Shown here piece after piece: positions 1 to 8,195 of a stretch of 60,968 bases of DNA; position 1 is the stretch's first letter, and the number at the start of each line of letters is the position of its first letter. The position numbers and the translations under genes were made by a program. The stretch lies in NCBI GenBank assembly GCA_030041305.1, contig JASHOC010000034.1:1-60968 (forward strand), read 5' to 3'. Source of the DNA: Acidobacteriaceae bacterium. Lineage in GTDB: Bacteria > Acidobacteriota > Terriglobia > Terriglobales > Acidobacteriaceae. The notes under the pieces were generated by a model, which was not told the DNA's origin, made no database searches, and worked only from the letters and a program-made list of their open reading frames with translations.

Positions 1-164
1 ATCTGGACGCGTATCTCGATGAGTTCGCGTTCCGCTTCAATCGTAGAAAGTCGCGCCGCCGGGGAATGCTGTTCTACCGGCTGCTGGAGAACGCCCTGGT
101 CACAAAACCATCCCGCTACCGGCCATCGCGAGCAAACGCGCCCACCGGAAAGCACAACCAGTAG
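1..164 (+). CDS. IS1595-family (ISXO2-like) transposase, C-terminal fragment
   Basis: The open frame enters from the left edge (first full codon at position 3) and ends at a TAG at 162-164, leaving about 53 residues. The visible peptide contains YLDEFAFRFNRR, followed by a basic stretch and LFYRLLENAL. This is the characteristic C-terminal block of DDE transposases of the IS1595/ISXO2 group. The catalytic core would lie upstream of the window, so intactness cannot be judged. The tail after this block is basic and short, as is usual for the family. The family call rests on recognising the conserved block. Confidence 0.8.
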   Translation, partial: LDAYLDEFAFRFNRRKSRRRGMLFYRLLENALVTKPSRYRPSRANAPTGKHNQ

Positions 165-191
165 TGGTTACTGTACTAAGGGAGCTACCCC
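1..191 (+). mobile_element. Right end of an IS1595-like insertion sequence
   Basis: The transposase fragment stops at 164 and the sequence reads to a likely terminal repeat, GCTACCCC at 184-191 (reading inward: GGGGTAGC). The same GGGGTAGC word starts at 60954 at the other edge of the window, which supports it as an element terminus. The exact boundary and any 8-bp target duplication (which would be 192-199) cannot be confirmed without the left end. Confidence 0.5.
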
Positions 192-482
192 ACTTTGGGT
201 TTTTCGGCGGCTCCCGATTGAGTGGCCCCTGACTCGATGGAATGACCGGTCGGCGAGGCAGCCCGGCGCCGGTCCCGGAAATTAGCTAACTTATCCAATA
301 CCAAGCTGATCTCCCCCTTTTTCCCTGACACCCTTCGAGAAAAGTGCGCTCGAAGGATGGGCGCCCTCCGCGATGGGGAAGCCAGCGGTCGAAGGGCGAA
401 AGGTGGGCCGCCCGCCCTGGACGAAGGTCCACCAAACGATGGATCGCCTGGCCCAATGGCTATGGCGTAGACTGCCAGAATC
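192..482. other. Intergenic region between the IS end and the MetE-like gene
   Basis: No convincing gene. It contains a 7-bp stem (CTTCGAG pairing with CTCGAAG around 333-356) and further GC-rich self-complementary stretches. No Shine-Dalgarno sequence is seen before the ATG at 483. No cobalamin or SAM riboswitch could be recognised here despite the methionine-related gene downstream. Confidence 0.4.
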
Positions 483-1556
483 ATGAAGACCGAACCGATT
501 GGCAGTATTCCCCGGCCGCCGGCTCTGCTTCAGGCCATGGCGGCATTCCAGTCTGGAAGCATCACGCGTGACGCATTGGATAGGGAGTATGCAGCGGCCC
601 TGCATGACACTCTGGCGCGTTTTGCTGAAACCGGTTCGCCGATCATCACCGATGGCGAGCAGACCAAGCCGAGCTTCGCGACCTATCCGCTGTCAGGGTT
701 GGAGAACCTGGCGCCGAATGGCGTGGTGATTCCGTTTGCAGACGGCCACGCACGTCAGTTGCCCCGCTTAGCCAAAGGCCCATTTCGTTACGCGGTCCAT
801 GCCGGTGAATACACGCGATCCGCGCGGGCCCAAACCGCTCTGCCGCTGAAGCAGGCTGTGATTTCGGCCTCTGCCCTGAGTCTGCTCTATCCACTTTCTG
901 GCATTGGCGGCTATCCACGAGAAGCTTTCACTGCCGATCTCATCGACGAGGCCGAGGCGGACATCCGCGGAGCGCTCGATGCGGGCGCGGCTGTGGTGCA
1001 GATGGATTTTACGGAGGCTCGCCTTTCGTTGAAGCTCGATCCGTCCGGAGGGCTTCTCCGCGACTTCATCCATCTGAACAATCAGGTGCTCGATCGCTTC
1101 ACGCCGGAAGAGCGCAAACAGATCGGAGTGCATGTGTGCCCCGGGGGAGACTTCGATTCGACGCACAGCGCGGATGTCAACTATGCGGCGCTGCTGCCCG
1201 ATCTGTTCCAGATGAACGTGGGCCGCTTTTACCTGCAGATGGCAAGCGAACCGGATCGGCCTGCCGCACTGCGCGTTGTCAGGGACGTGATGAATCCGTC
1301 CCATTTGGTGTTCATCGGAGTGATCGACCCAATCAACCCTGTGGTCGAAACTCCTGAGCAGGTGCGCAGCCGGGTGCTCGAAGCCGCGTCGATCCTGCCT
1401 CCTGATCGCATGGGCTCTACCGACGACTGCGGCTTCGCGCCGTTTGCCGACGACACGTCCACTGCCCGCGATACGGCCTTCAACAAGATACGCGCACGGG
1501 TGGAGGGAACAGCGCTCTCCGCCCAAGAGTTAGGCGTTGGCGGCGCGCCGGCGTGA
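483..1556 (+). CDS. MetE C-terminal-domain-like methyltransferase (cobalamin-independent methionine synthase superfamily)
   Basis: The protein has 357 residues, about the size of a single catalytic (C-terminal) MetE barrel and half of full MetE (~750). It is a UROD/MetE-like TIM barrel. The predicted zinc ligands of the superfamily are visible: His217 and Cys219 in HVCPGGD, Glu256 in the ASEPDRP loop, and Cys316 in TDDCGFAPF. Methyl transfer to a thiol acceptor is therefore likely. The missing N-terminal half, which helps bind folate polyglutamate in MetE, means the methyl donor may differ; such short homologues are often annotated as methionine synthase without proof. The start has no clear ribosome-binding site. 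It stands alone, convergent with the next gene. Confidence 0.8.
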   Translation: MKTEPIGSIPRPPALLQAMAAFQSGSITRDALDREYAAALHDTLARFAETGSPIITDGEQTKPSFATYPLSGLENLAPNGVVIPFADGHARQLPRLAKGPFRYAVHAGEYTRSARAQTALPLKQAVISASALSLLYPLSGIGGYPREAFTADLIDEAEADIRGALDAGAAVVQMDFTEARLSLKLDPSGGLLRDFIHLNNQVLDRFTPEERKQIGVHVCPGGDFDSTHSADVNYAALLPDLFQMNVGRFYLQMASEPDRPAALRVVRDVMNPSHLVFIGVIDPINPVVETPEQVRSRVLEAASILPPDRMGSTDDCGFAPFADDTSTARDTAFNKIRARVEGTALSAQELGVGGAPA

Positions 1557-1580
1557 TTGACAGCGCGGCCCACGGCAAAG

Positions 1581-3803
1581 CTAGCGCGCGAGCGGATCGG
1601 GGCGGATTTGAAAGTGGACGACCTTGGGCATCGTGCCTTTTCCCGTTTCGCTGTGGAACGGCGTGCGTGTGCCCCATGTGGTCCACACACCCTTGCCCTT
1701 CCAGCCGGCGTTTGCATCGTCTATACGTCCATCCATGCCTTTCGCGAAGAATCCCATCGGGTAAGGCACGCGCATGATCACGAACTGGCCGTTGACCAGG
1801 GCGATCAGCGAATCAGAAGAGTTGCCGGTGACGATCGGCGTGTTGGGGCCCAGGCCCAGAGTATCGAAGCGGTCGACCCAATCGTAATAGTGCGAATCGT
1901 CGCTGCCCGAATCCGTCACGTTCTTGAATTTCGGGCCCGGCGTCTGATACAGCGTCCAGCCTTCCGGGCATTGCCGGCCGGTAGCTTTCGGCCCGTTGAG
2001 CGGGCCTTTGCACTTGCGCCGGTCGAAGCTCGCGAGATGGCCGCTGCCCAGCGCCACCCAGGCGACGCCGTTGCCGTCCACATCCATTCCCCGCGGGGAA
2101 AAGCCGGAGACGGGCGCACGCGGATCGTTCCAAGGCACTTCGTAGTATTCGGCCAGAGTTGTCTCGGGCGGATTCGAACCCGGATTCAAACGCACAATCC
2201 CGCCGGGAAAACCGAGCACGCTGCCCCACACCATTCCGTCCGGCGCTACGGCGAGCCCGTAGAATGCTGCGTTAAGGCGGGTGTCTTTTGTCGGATCGGG
2301 CGACGCGTTCAGCACTTTAGACACGCCGAGGCTTTCGCCGCTCGGCGCCGTGACCACGCTCTGCGTGCCTTCGACGTACGCATCGCGTTTGCCGTTGCCG
2401 TTCGTATCGAGAACCAGCGCGGTCCAGCCTTGCGATTGCGCGTCGTCGTGCGTCTGATCCCACATTTTCGTGTTCAGCCATCCCACCACGCCGCCTCCGC
2501 CTCCGCTGCTGGTCCACAGCGTGTCGTTCGCGTCGCTCGCGAAAATCAGATGGTGCGTGCCGAAGCAGGTATCGATCATCCACACTTTTTTGGTTGCCGG
2601 GTCGTACATGGCCAACTGGCGACCCGAGCTTTCAACGGGCGTAAGCTCGGCCGAAATGAGGCTAGATCCGGCCTTACAAAACGCCGGATTGCTGTTGGCG
2701 CGGATTCGCGCCGTGTACCACACCCGTCCGTGGGCGTCGAACATCGGATTGTGGACCGTTGTATGGCTGTTCCAGATCGGCTCTTCGCCCCAGAAATTCG
2801 AGGCCTGCAACGGCGGAGGTTGTCCGGGCGTGTCCGCGTCGCGGTAAGGAGTCTTCACCTGGCTGATGGTGTCGTGGACGGGATCGAGCACCGGCAGATA
2901 GTCGCGGCTTTCCTCCGGCGAGCCGTAGATCAGCCCATTGGCGTTCACATGCGGATCGCGCTTGTCCGTCGAGATTTCGTCATGAAGATAAGCCGTGGGA
3001 TCGGCCCAGTCCCACTGCGTGATCACCACATTGCGTTCCACGCCCTGCGGGCGCGGCGGCGTTTCAAACGGAAGCTCGCCGTGCGCGATGCGATTGGTCC
3101 AATCCCCGAAGAGATCGGTGGCCCGCCGAGGCCCCAGTTGGGTGAGCCCGCCAATCATCGCCGATCCCGCCTGCCCGGACTGTACGCGGCGCATCCAGGA
3201 CTCGGCTGGAGTCGCGAAATTCGCGAAAAGCGGCGGAATCGTGCGCGTGTATTTGTTGCCGAGCTGATGGCAGGATTCGCAGCTATCGGTCTTGACGAGG
3301 TGAATCCACTCGTCCTGGCTCCTGACGTTGGGCGAGATGCCGTTGCCGCTTGGTCCCGTACCCGGAAATTCATTTCGTTCGGGCACCCTGAGAAGGGCAT
3401 ACCAGTAATTCGCCGGATAGTATTGCGCGGCCGCCGCTCGATCAGGCGCGACGGTCGGCTTCAGATCGACGAGTTTTCCCGGCCGGCTCTGCACCTTCGC
3501 GGAATCGAGCAGGCCGTAACCGCGCGCCCAAACGGAATAATTCGCATTCGGCAGATCGGGAAGCAAGTAGCGGCCACGATCGTCGGTAACCACTTCCTTG
3601 ATGTAGCGCGTGGGCAGATCCGTGGTTTCCGCGATCACCCAGACGCCCGCTTCCGGCCCGTTGGCGCTGGTCACGACTCCGCCGATATCGTCGGCGTCGA
3701 TTTGCGGTTCGGCGCTTTGCGCGCACAGAGGAATGCGCGGCGCCATGAGAAAAACGATTGCGAAAATGGCCATCGCGAAGCGGATCGCTTTGAGGGTTTT
3801 CAT
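1581..3803 (-). CDS. Exported carboxypeptidase-regulatory-like / haem-motif / beta-propeller protein
   Basis: 740 residues from the ATG at 3803, chosen because GAGGAGGT lies 7 bases upstream and a signal peptide (MKTLKAIRF..., cleavage near AQSAEP) follows. Order of parts: signal peptide 1-30; a small Ig-like carboxypeptidase-regulatory domain about 38-110 (GGVVTSANG...DDRGRYLLPDLP); a CESCH haem-binding motif at about 175-179; then a long region with spaced short blades (DANDTLWTSSGG, VAPDGMVWGSV, DVDGNGVAWVALG) as in virginiamycin-lyase/NHL-type propellers. It is probably a periplasmic, covalent-haem protein. Domain relatives are widespread in Acidobacteriota, often beside oxidoreductases. 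The substrate is unknown. Confidence 0.7.
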   Translation of the reverse strand: MKTLKAIRFAMAIFAIVFLMAPRIPLCAQSAEPQIDADDIGGVVTSANGPEAGVWVIAETTDLPTRYIKEVVTDDRGRYLLPDLPNANYSVWARGYGLLDSAKVQSRPGKLVDLKPTVAPDRAAAAQYYPANYWYALLRVPERNEFPGTGPSGNGISPNVRSQDEWIHLVKTDSCESCHQLGNKYTRTIPPLFANFATPAESWMRRVQSGQAGSAMIGGLTQLGPRRATDLFGDWTNRIAHGELPFETPPRPQGVERNVVITQWDWADPTAYLHDEISTDKRDPHVNANGLIYGSPEESRDYLPVLDPVHDTISQVKTPYRDADTPGQPPPLQASNFWGEEPIWNSHTTVHNPMFDAHGRVWYTARIRANSNPAFCKAGSSLISAELTPVESSGRQLAMYDPATKKVWMIDTCFGTHHLIFASDANDTLWTSSGGGGGVVGWLNTKMWDQTHDDAQSQGWTALVLDTNGNGKRDAYVEGTQSVVTAPSGESLGVSKVLNASPDPTKDTRLNAAFYGLAVAPDGMVWGSVLGFPGGIVRLNPGSNPPETTLAEYYEVPWNDPRAPVSGFSPRGMDVDGNGVAWVALGSGHLASFDRRKCKGPLNGPKATGRQCPEGWTLYQTPGPKFKNVTDSGSDDSHYYDWVDRFDTLGLGPNTPIVTGNSSDSLIALVNGQFVIMRVPYPMGFFAKGMDGRIDDANAGWKGKGVWTTWGTRTPFHSETGKGTMPKVVHFQIRPDPLAR

Positions 3804-4049
3804 CGGGGACCTCCTCGAAGTGAGGACGCAAAAACGGCGGTTCCTGAACCGGATGGCACTTTTATACACCCTGGACCAGCGCCGTCAAGCTAATTTGTGG
3901 TGTTGCCGCCGGCTCGAGTGGTAAGCTCCACCGGAAGCGTGGCGCAGGTCAAAACGCGGACCCTCCACCGCGATCGGGAAGACAACCGCTTTCGCGGTTG
4001 TTGATGTGAAAGGGGCGGAACGGAGAAACCCCCTCAGTTCACCGGGAGG
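3804..4049. other. Intergenic spacer with small hairpin
   Basis: Between two minus-strand genes. An 8-bp perfect stem (ACAACCGC, loop TTTC, GCGGTTGT) sits at 3982-4001 without a long T run on either strand, so it is only a possible weak terminator for the gene ending at 4050. Confidence 0.3.
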
Positions 4050-4625
4050 TTATGGTCTGCTTTGCGTCTTGGCCAGGATCACCGCATCTTTGAGCGCGAT
4101 TTCGAAGGCGCGGGCGTCGGCAGGATTGCTGAACGTAAGGCCGAAAGCTTCAGTGTCGTCGGGGTGTTGTCCGTATTCTGAACTCGAGTGCGGTCCAGGG
4201 CCAAGGCTGGCGAGCTTTTCGCGATCGTAGGACATGGTGTGAAACTGCTTGCCGGGAACGCTGGCGACGACGACCATGGTGGTGTCGCCCAAATCACCCG
4301 GCTTGTATCCCTTGGCCGCATCAGGATTGGTGAAGACGAGATCCTCGGAGATGAGGGTCTCATCGACCGCAGCGAACGGCACCACGATGGATGCGAGCGG
4401 GAATGCGTAGTAGGACCAGGTGGTTTTGCCGTCTTTGTTGAGGGGCAAGGCGCAGAGCGGACTTGGCATCTTGGGCTCGATGACAATGGCGCCATTGTCG
4501 AGGACATCAATGACGCCCGAAGACGCGTACGAAGATTTCATGGCTTGGATCTGCAAGGCGATGTTCTGCGCGACGCAAGGCAAACCGCAAAATGAGCAGA
4601 CAAGTACAGCAAGGAGGCGTTTCAT
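4050..4625 (-). CDS. Exported hypothetical protein
   Basis: 191 residues with a short signal peptide (MKRLLAVLVCSFCGLPCVAQ). The mature part is rich in beta-forming residues and ends in a segment (FGLTFSNPADARAFEIALKDAV) that looks like the end of a PH-like/EVH1-like fold, but no family is recognised with certainty. The neighbour at 4809-5504 is also an exported small protein on the same strand, 183 bp upstream, so the two could be co-transcribed. No catalytic motif is visible. Confidence 0.6.
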   Translation of the reverse strand: MKRLLAVLVCSFCGLPCVAQNIALQIQAMKSSYASSGVIDVLDNGAIVIEPKMPSPLCALPLNKDGKTTWSYYAFPLASIVVPFAAVDETLISEDLVFTNPDAAKGYKPGDLGDTTMVVVASVPGKQFHTMSYDREKLASLGPGPHSSSEYGQHPDDTEAFGLTFSNPADARAFEIALKDAVILAKTQSRP

Positions 4626-4808
4626 AGAGGGCCCGTGACGATATTATGCGGATTTTGGGCGCCCGAACATGGTGATTCCGGTCACAGAACCTACGACTTT
4701 TCGGGCATGGGGTTCAGGAGGAAGAAGTGCAGGTCCGCGATTGATCGAGCTCCTCAAGACGACAAAGAGTTGGGGGAGCGGGCGGGGTGAGTGCCGGCGG
4801 GGTGGCGC

Positions 4809-5504
4809 TCAGCGATTGACGTAGGTGGTGTTTTTGTCGGTGGTGAAGGTGAAGGCGTCGGCGGGGAGGTACTGGTTCATTTTGATGTTGGTGTAGGTAG
4901 CGGTGCGGGATTGGCCCTGGCCCTCGTCGAAGACCTGCTTGAGACTAATGCCGCGATTGAGGTCCATCCACACGGTGACCTGGGGGATGTTTTTGCGGAT
5001 GGCGGGATCTTTGGGAGCGAGGACGAGTTTTTCGGTTTGAACGCCGTCGAAGGTTTCCGGGCCCTGGTCGGTGATGTTCCAATTGGCGGCCATGTCTTTG
5101 CCGCTGGCTCCGAAGCCGAGCAGGAACATGCTTTCGTATTGGCTGAGCTTGCTGAGGGTGGTGACCTGGTTGATGGTCTTCTCGTAGAGCTTGATCTGGC
5201 CGCTTTGGCAGCAGACGATGGTCTTCGGCGCAGGCTGGCCATCGACTTGCTCGATGTGGACGCCCATGTGGAAAGCGGAGCCGCTGCGCAGGTAATAGAT
5301 AATGCCGGTTTGGGTTTCGGTGTCGGGAACGGGCTGAGTTTGCACGGTGTCAAACTGGAAATCGGCGGAAGTGGTGTGGAAGCGGGCGGCTGCGGCGTCG
5401 AGCTTGCTGAGCGTGGCGGCGAGATCGCCGGAGGCAAAGGCCGCACGGGCTGGAAGGAGGGCCAGCGCGAAGAGGGCGGCGATTGCGAACTTGCTTGAGT
5501 GCAT
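4809..5504 (-). CDS. LolA-like periplasmic lipoprotein-carrier-fold protein
   Basis: 231 residues; AAGGAAGG lies 6 bases before the ATG. The signal peptide ends near AFASGD. The mature protein starts with the pattern typical of LolA-fold proteins (a helix LAATLSKLDAAAARFHTTSADFQFD, then alternating strands), with a late segment VTVWMDLNRGISLKQVF and a final strand pair near the C-terminus, as in outer-membrane lipoprotein-sorting relatives. The likely role is binding an acyl chain or other hydrophobic cargo in the periplasm. It has no Lol transporter neighbour, so true LolA function is unproven. Confidence 0.65.
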   Translation of the reverse strand: MHSSKFAIAALFALALLPARAAFASGDLAATLSKLDAAAARFHTTSADFQFDTVQTQPVPDTETQTGIIYYLRSGSAFHMGVHIEQVDGQPAPKTIVCCQSGQIKLYEKTINQVTTLSKLSQYESMFLLGFGASGKDMAANWNITDQGPETFDGVQTEKLVLAPKDPAIRKNIPQVTVWMDLNRGISLKQVFDEGQGQSRTATYTNIKMNQYLPADAFTFTTDKNTTYVNR

Positions 5505-5653
5505 AACCTTCCTTTGATTGGACGATTTCGAGGGCCCTGAGCGCGCACAATTATTCCCCAGGCTTGCGCGCTTGGGGCCACCCTCTTTTGCGCGCCGCAG
5601 CGGGCGTTCGGGCAGAAGTCAGCCGCAAGCGGCGAAAGAGGCGACCCACTGCA

Positions 5654-6073
5654 CTAGCGGTGCGTCCAGACCCGCCAAGCGAGACGGCCTTGAGGATCGG
5701 TGACCGTTTCCCAGCGTTCGATGAAAACGGCGTCGCCTGTGACCGGTTCGATGGCGGTCCGCAGGGCCTGCTTAATTGCGCTTTCCGACGCGCCCGGCGG
5801 AATTTTCACGTCCGAGGCGGCGACGGTAATGATGACGCCGTGACCTCCGTTGCCGCTCACCTGGATAGGATGCATGGGACCGGTGAGGGGAGTGGGTTGG
5901 GCGCCGTAATTCCAGAGGTGAGGCGTGATGAAGATGAAGAGAAGAATGAGGGTGACCATGATGTCGTAGGGGACGGAGCCGCGAGAGTAGGTCCAGTAGA
6001 AGTAGCTTTTGAGGATGTTGCGGAGAGAGCGTCGGGGCTGAGGCACGGCGCGGCTTGAGGTGAAAGAAGCCAT
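5654..6073 (-). CDS. Small membrane-anchored hypothetical protein
   Basis: 139 residues from the ATG at 6073 (AAAGGGAG about 11 bases upstream). The N-terminus is basic, then one strong transmembrane helix at about 36-52 (YDIMVTLILLFIFITPHLW), then a soluble tail with ISVAASD-type beta pattern (VIITVAASDVKIPPG, ALRTAIEPVTGDAVFIERWE). The arrangement resembles the ExbD/TolR architecture of one TM helix plus a small periplasmic domain, but no ExbB partner is nearby. It lies immediately 3' of serS on the same strand (gap 5 bp), so it is probably in the same transcript. No family is assigned. Confidence 0.6.
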   Translation of the reverse strand: MASFTSSRAVPQPRRSLRNILKSYFYWTYSRGSVPYDIMVTLILLFIFITPHLWNYGAQPTPLTGPMHPIQVSGNGGHGVIITVAASDVKIPPGASESAIKQALRTAIEPVTGDAVFIERWETVTDPQGRLAWRVWTHR

Positions 6074-6078
6074 ACCGA

Positions 6079-7416
6079 TCACGACTCCCTTTGTATTGTA
6101 TTGATGCCGCCCATGTAGGGACGGAGGACTTCGGGAATAAGGATTGCGCCGTCGGCCTGCTGATAGTTTTCGACGATGGCGAGCCAGGTGCGGCCGACGG
6201 CGAGGCCGCTGCCGTTGAGGGTGTGGACGAATTCGGGCTTGGCCCGGGGCGCGGGGCGATAGCGGATGTTGGCGCGGCGGGCCTGGAAGGCGTCGAAGTT
6301 GGAGCAGGAGGAGATTTCGCGGTAGAGGTTCTGACCGGGGAGCCAGACTTCGAGATCGTAGGTTTTGGCGGAGGAGAAGCCGGTGTCGCCGGTGCAAAGG
6401 AGGACGCGGCGATAGGGCAGGTTGAGGGCTTCGAGGATTTCTTCGGCGTCGCGGGTAAGGCGCTCGTGCTGGGGCTCGGAGTCCTCGGGGCGGGTGAACT
6501 TGACGAGTTCGACTTTTTGGAACTGGTGCTGGCGGATAATGCCGCGGGTGTCTTTGCCGGCGGCTCCGGCTTCGGCGCGGAAGCAGGGCGTGTAAGCGGT
6601 GAAGGAGATGGGCAGGCGGGCCTCGTCAAGGATTTCGTCGCGGTAGAGGTTGGTGACGGGGACTTCGGCGGTGGGAATGAGCCAGTGGTCGCTGTCCTTA
6701 TATTCACCGCGACCGGCGGCGTCGGCGTCGGCGTCGGAGCAGCGAAAAAGATCTTCGGCAAATTTGGGCAAATTCCCGGTGCCGTAAAGGGACTTGGAGT
6801 TGACCATGAAGGGCGGCAGGACTTCGGTGTAGCCGTGCTGCCGGGCATGCGTGTCGAGCATGAAGGAGATGAGGGCGCGTTCGAGGCGGGCGCCGGCGCC
6901 GAAGTAGACGGCGAAGCGGGCCCCGGAGAGTTTGGCGGCGCGCTCGAGGTCGAGGATGCCGAGGCTTTCGCCAAGATCCCAGTGGGACTTGGGGGTGAAG
7001 TCAAAGGTGCGCTTTTCGCCCCAGGTTTTGACGGTGAGATTGTCGGCCTCGGAGGCGCCGACGGGAACTTCGTCGCGGGTGAGGTTGGGAATGCGGGCGA
7101 GGGACTGGCGGAGTTCTTCGTCGAGGGCGGCGGCGGCGCGATCGAGGTTATCGAGTTGCTCTTTGAGGACGCGAGTCTCTTCCATGAGGGCGGCGGCGGC
7201 TTCGGCGCCGTCCGGGCCGGCTTTTTTGAGCGCGCCGATCTGCTGGCTGAGCTCGTTGCGGCGGGCCTTGGATTGTTCGGCCTGGGTGATGGCCTGGCGG
7301 CGCTGAAGGTCGAGAGCGCGAAAATCGCCGAGGAGGGTGGCGGGGTCGGCGCCGCGGGCGCGCAGCTTTGCTTCCACCAATTCGAGGTTGGCGCGGACAA
7401 ATTGCAGATCGAGCAT
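6079..7416 (-). CDS. serS: Seryl-tRNA synthetase
   Basis: 445 residues from the ATG at 7416, close to the usual 425-450. [18 protein letters not shown] is the standard beginning. An N-terminal antiparallel coiled-coil arm (about 25-110) precedes the class II catalytic domain. Motif 2 is seen as [26 protein letters not shown] sequence around residue 270, and motif 3 near the end as [17 protein letters not shown]. It charges tRNA-Ser and tRNA-Sec in the cytoplasm. An upstream in-frame extension to 7542 is rejected because homologues start at MLDL. A short downstream gene follows after 5 bp. Confidence 0.97.
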   Translation of the reverse strand: MLDLQFVRANLELVEAKLRARGADPATLLGDFRALDLQRRQAITQAEQSKARRNELSQQIGALKKAGPDGAEAAAALMEETRVLKEQLDNLDRAAAALDEELRQSLARIPNLTRDEVPVGASEADNLTVKTWGEKRTFDFTPKSHWDLGESLGILDLERAAKLSGARFAVYFGAGARLERALISFMLDTHARQHGYTEVLPPFMVNSKSLYGTGNLPKFAEDLFRCSDADADAAGRGEYKDSDHWLIPTAEVPVTNLYRDEILDEARLPISFTAYTPCFRAEAGAAGKDTRGIIRQHQFQKVELVKFTRPEDSEPQHERLTRDAEEILEALNLPYRRVLLCTGDTGFSSAKTYDLEVWLPGQNLYREISSCSNFDAFQARRANIRYRPAPRAKPEFVHTLNGSGLAVGRTWLAIVENYQQADGAILIPEVLRPYMGGINTIQRES

Positions 7417-7540
7417 GACTTTCCAGTTTACGACAGCGTAGCTTGTGGTTTCATGGGCCGGTGCGAATGCCGCACCAATCGATGCGCTCGCCGCATCCCT
7501 GCCCCCCGGGAAGCGGAAATTCCGCTCGGCCGCGGATGTC

Positions 7541-7974
7541 AAGTGTCTGAAAATAAACCCTCATCTGTTGTTCGAAATGGCAAGTGTTTGAAAACAAACG
7601 GCTTATTCTTCGTCGGATCTGCAAGTGTTTGAAAAAAAAGGCGTTATCTCTCTCGCCAGGATGGAGAATCTGCTTGGCTCCTGTCGCCGCAAGCTGTAGG
7701 GGTTTCGGGCTGTCGACCGCGGACAAGATGCGGTGCGTACCTGGGTCAAGTGAGTAACCATCCCCGCTGATTTTGCAACGGTTCGGAGCAAGCGAGTTAT
7801 TCTTTGCGGTCCTAAGTGTTTGAAAACAAAGCTGCGACCTTCTCGCCAGTCGTCAAGTGTTTGAAAACAGGAGAGTTATTTGACATCCACCAGTAAGTGT
7901 TTGAAAACAGGCCCGTTGTCTGATTCTCCCTGCAGGTGCTCCAAAAAGAGATCGTGCCACCCGACTCTTCCGAT
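7541..7974. repeat. Array of ~41-bp direct repeats headed by AAGTGTTTGAAAACA
   Basis: Six clear units begin at 7541, 7582, 7623, 7814, 7855 and 7895, with a decayed seventh at 7934. Spacing within the two blocks is 41, 41 and 41, 40, 39 bp. Each unit has a near-constant 15-base head (AAGTGTTTGAAAACA) and a more variable tail that often contains GTTATCT and TCTCGCCAG. A 150-bp stretch between 7664 and 7813 contains at most decayed units (for example TTTGCAACGG...GTTATTCTTTGCGG before 7814). The array fills most of the 779-bp serS-ndh gap. Because 41 is not a multiple of three and all frames are broken, it is not a coding repeat. Confidence 0.8.
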
Positions 7975-8195
7975 CATTGCCGAACTCTCCAATTGCTCAC
8001 ATTGAGTGTAGCGGAATCGAGAATAATTACCGGCAATGGGTTCCATGGCGGAAGAGCTTTGAAATGAGAGCAAACGCGTTGGTCATGGGTTGACAGAAAA
8101 GAGTTGCGCAGTTTTTCAGGTTGTTCCTTTGTTCGGAGGCGGGTTGTAGCAGGCCCCGGCCGGGAAAGCAAAAGCCCTGCCCGTTACTTCAGCTT

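Noticed and set aside
192..482. SAM or cobalamin riboswitch before the MetE-like gene
   Set aside because: The conserved cores of these riboswitches could not be found; only unspecific hairpins are seen.
1557..3893. Plus-strand open frame of 778 codons opposite the exported propeller protein
   Set aside because: It is the antisense of a gene with a good ribosome-binding site, signal peptide and domain motifs. The peptide is Arg/His-rich with no recognisable domain, as expected in GC-rich antisense frames.
6091..7632. Plus-strand open frame of 513 codons opposite serS
   Set aside because: Gly/Glu/Val/Phe-rich antisense frame; serS on the other strand is certain from class II motifs.
7541..7974. 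CRISPR array
   Set aside because: The conserved head is only 15 bases, the units are degenerate, tails share words, and no cas genes lie nearby.
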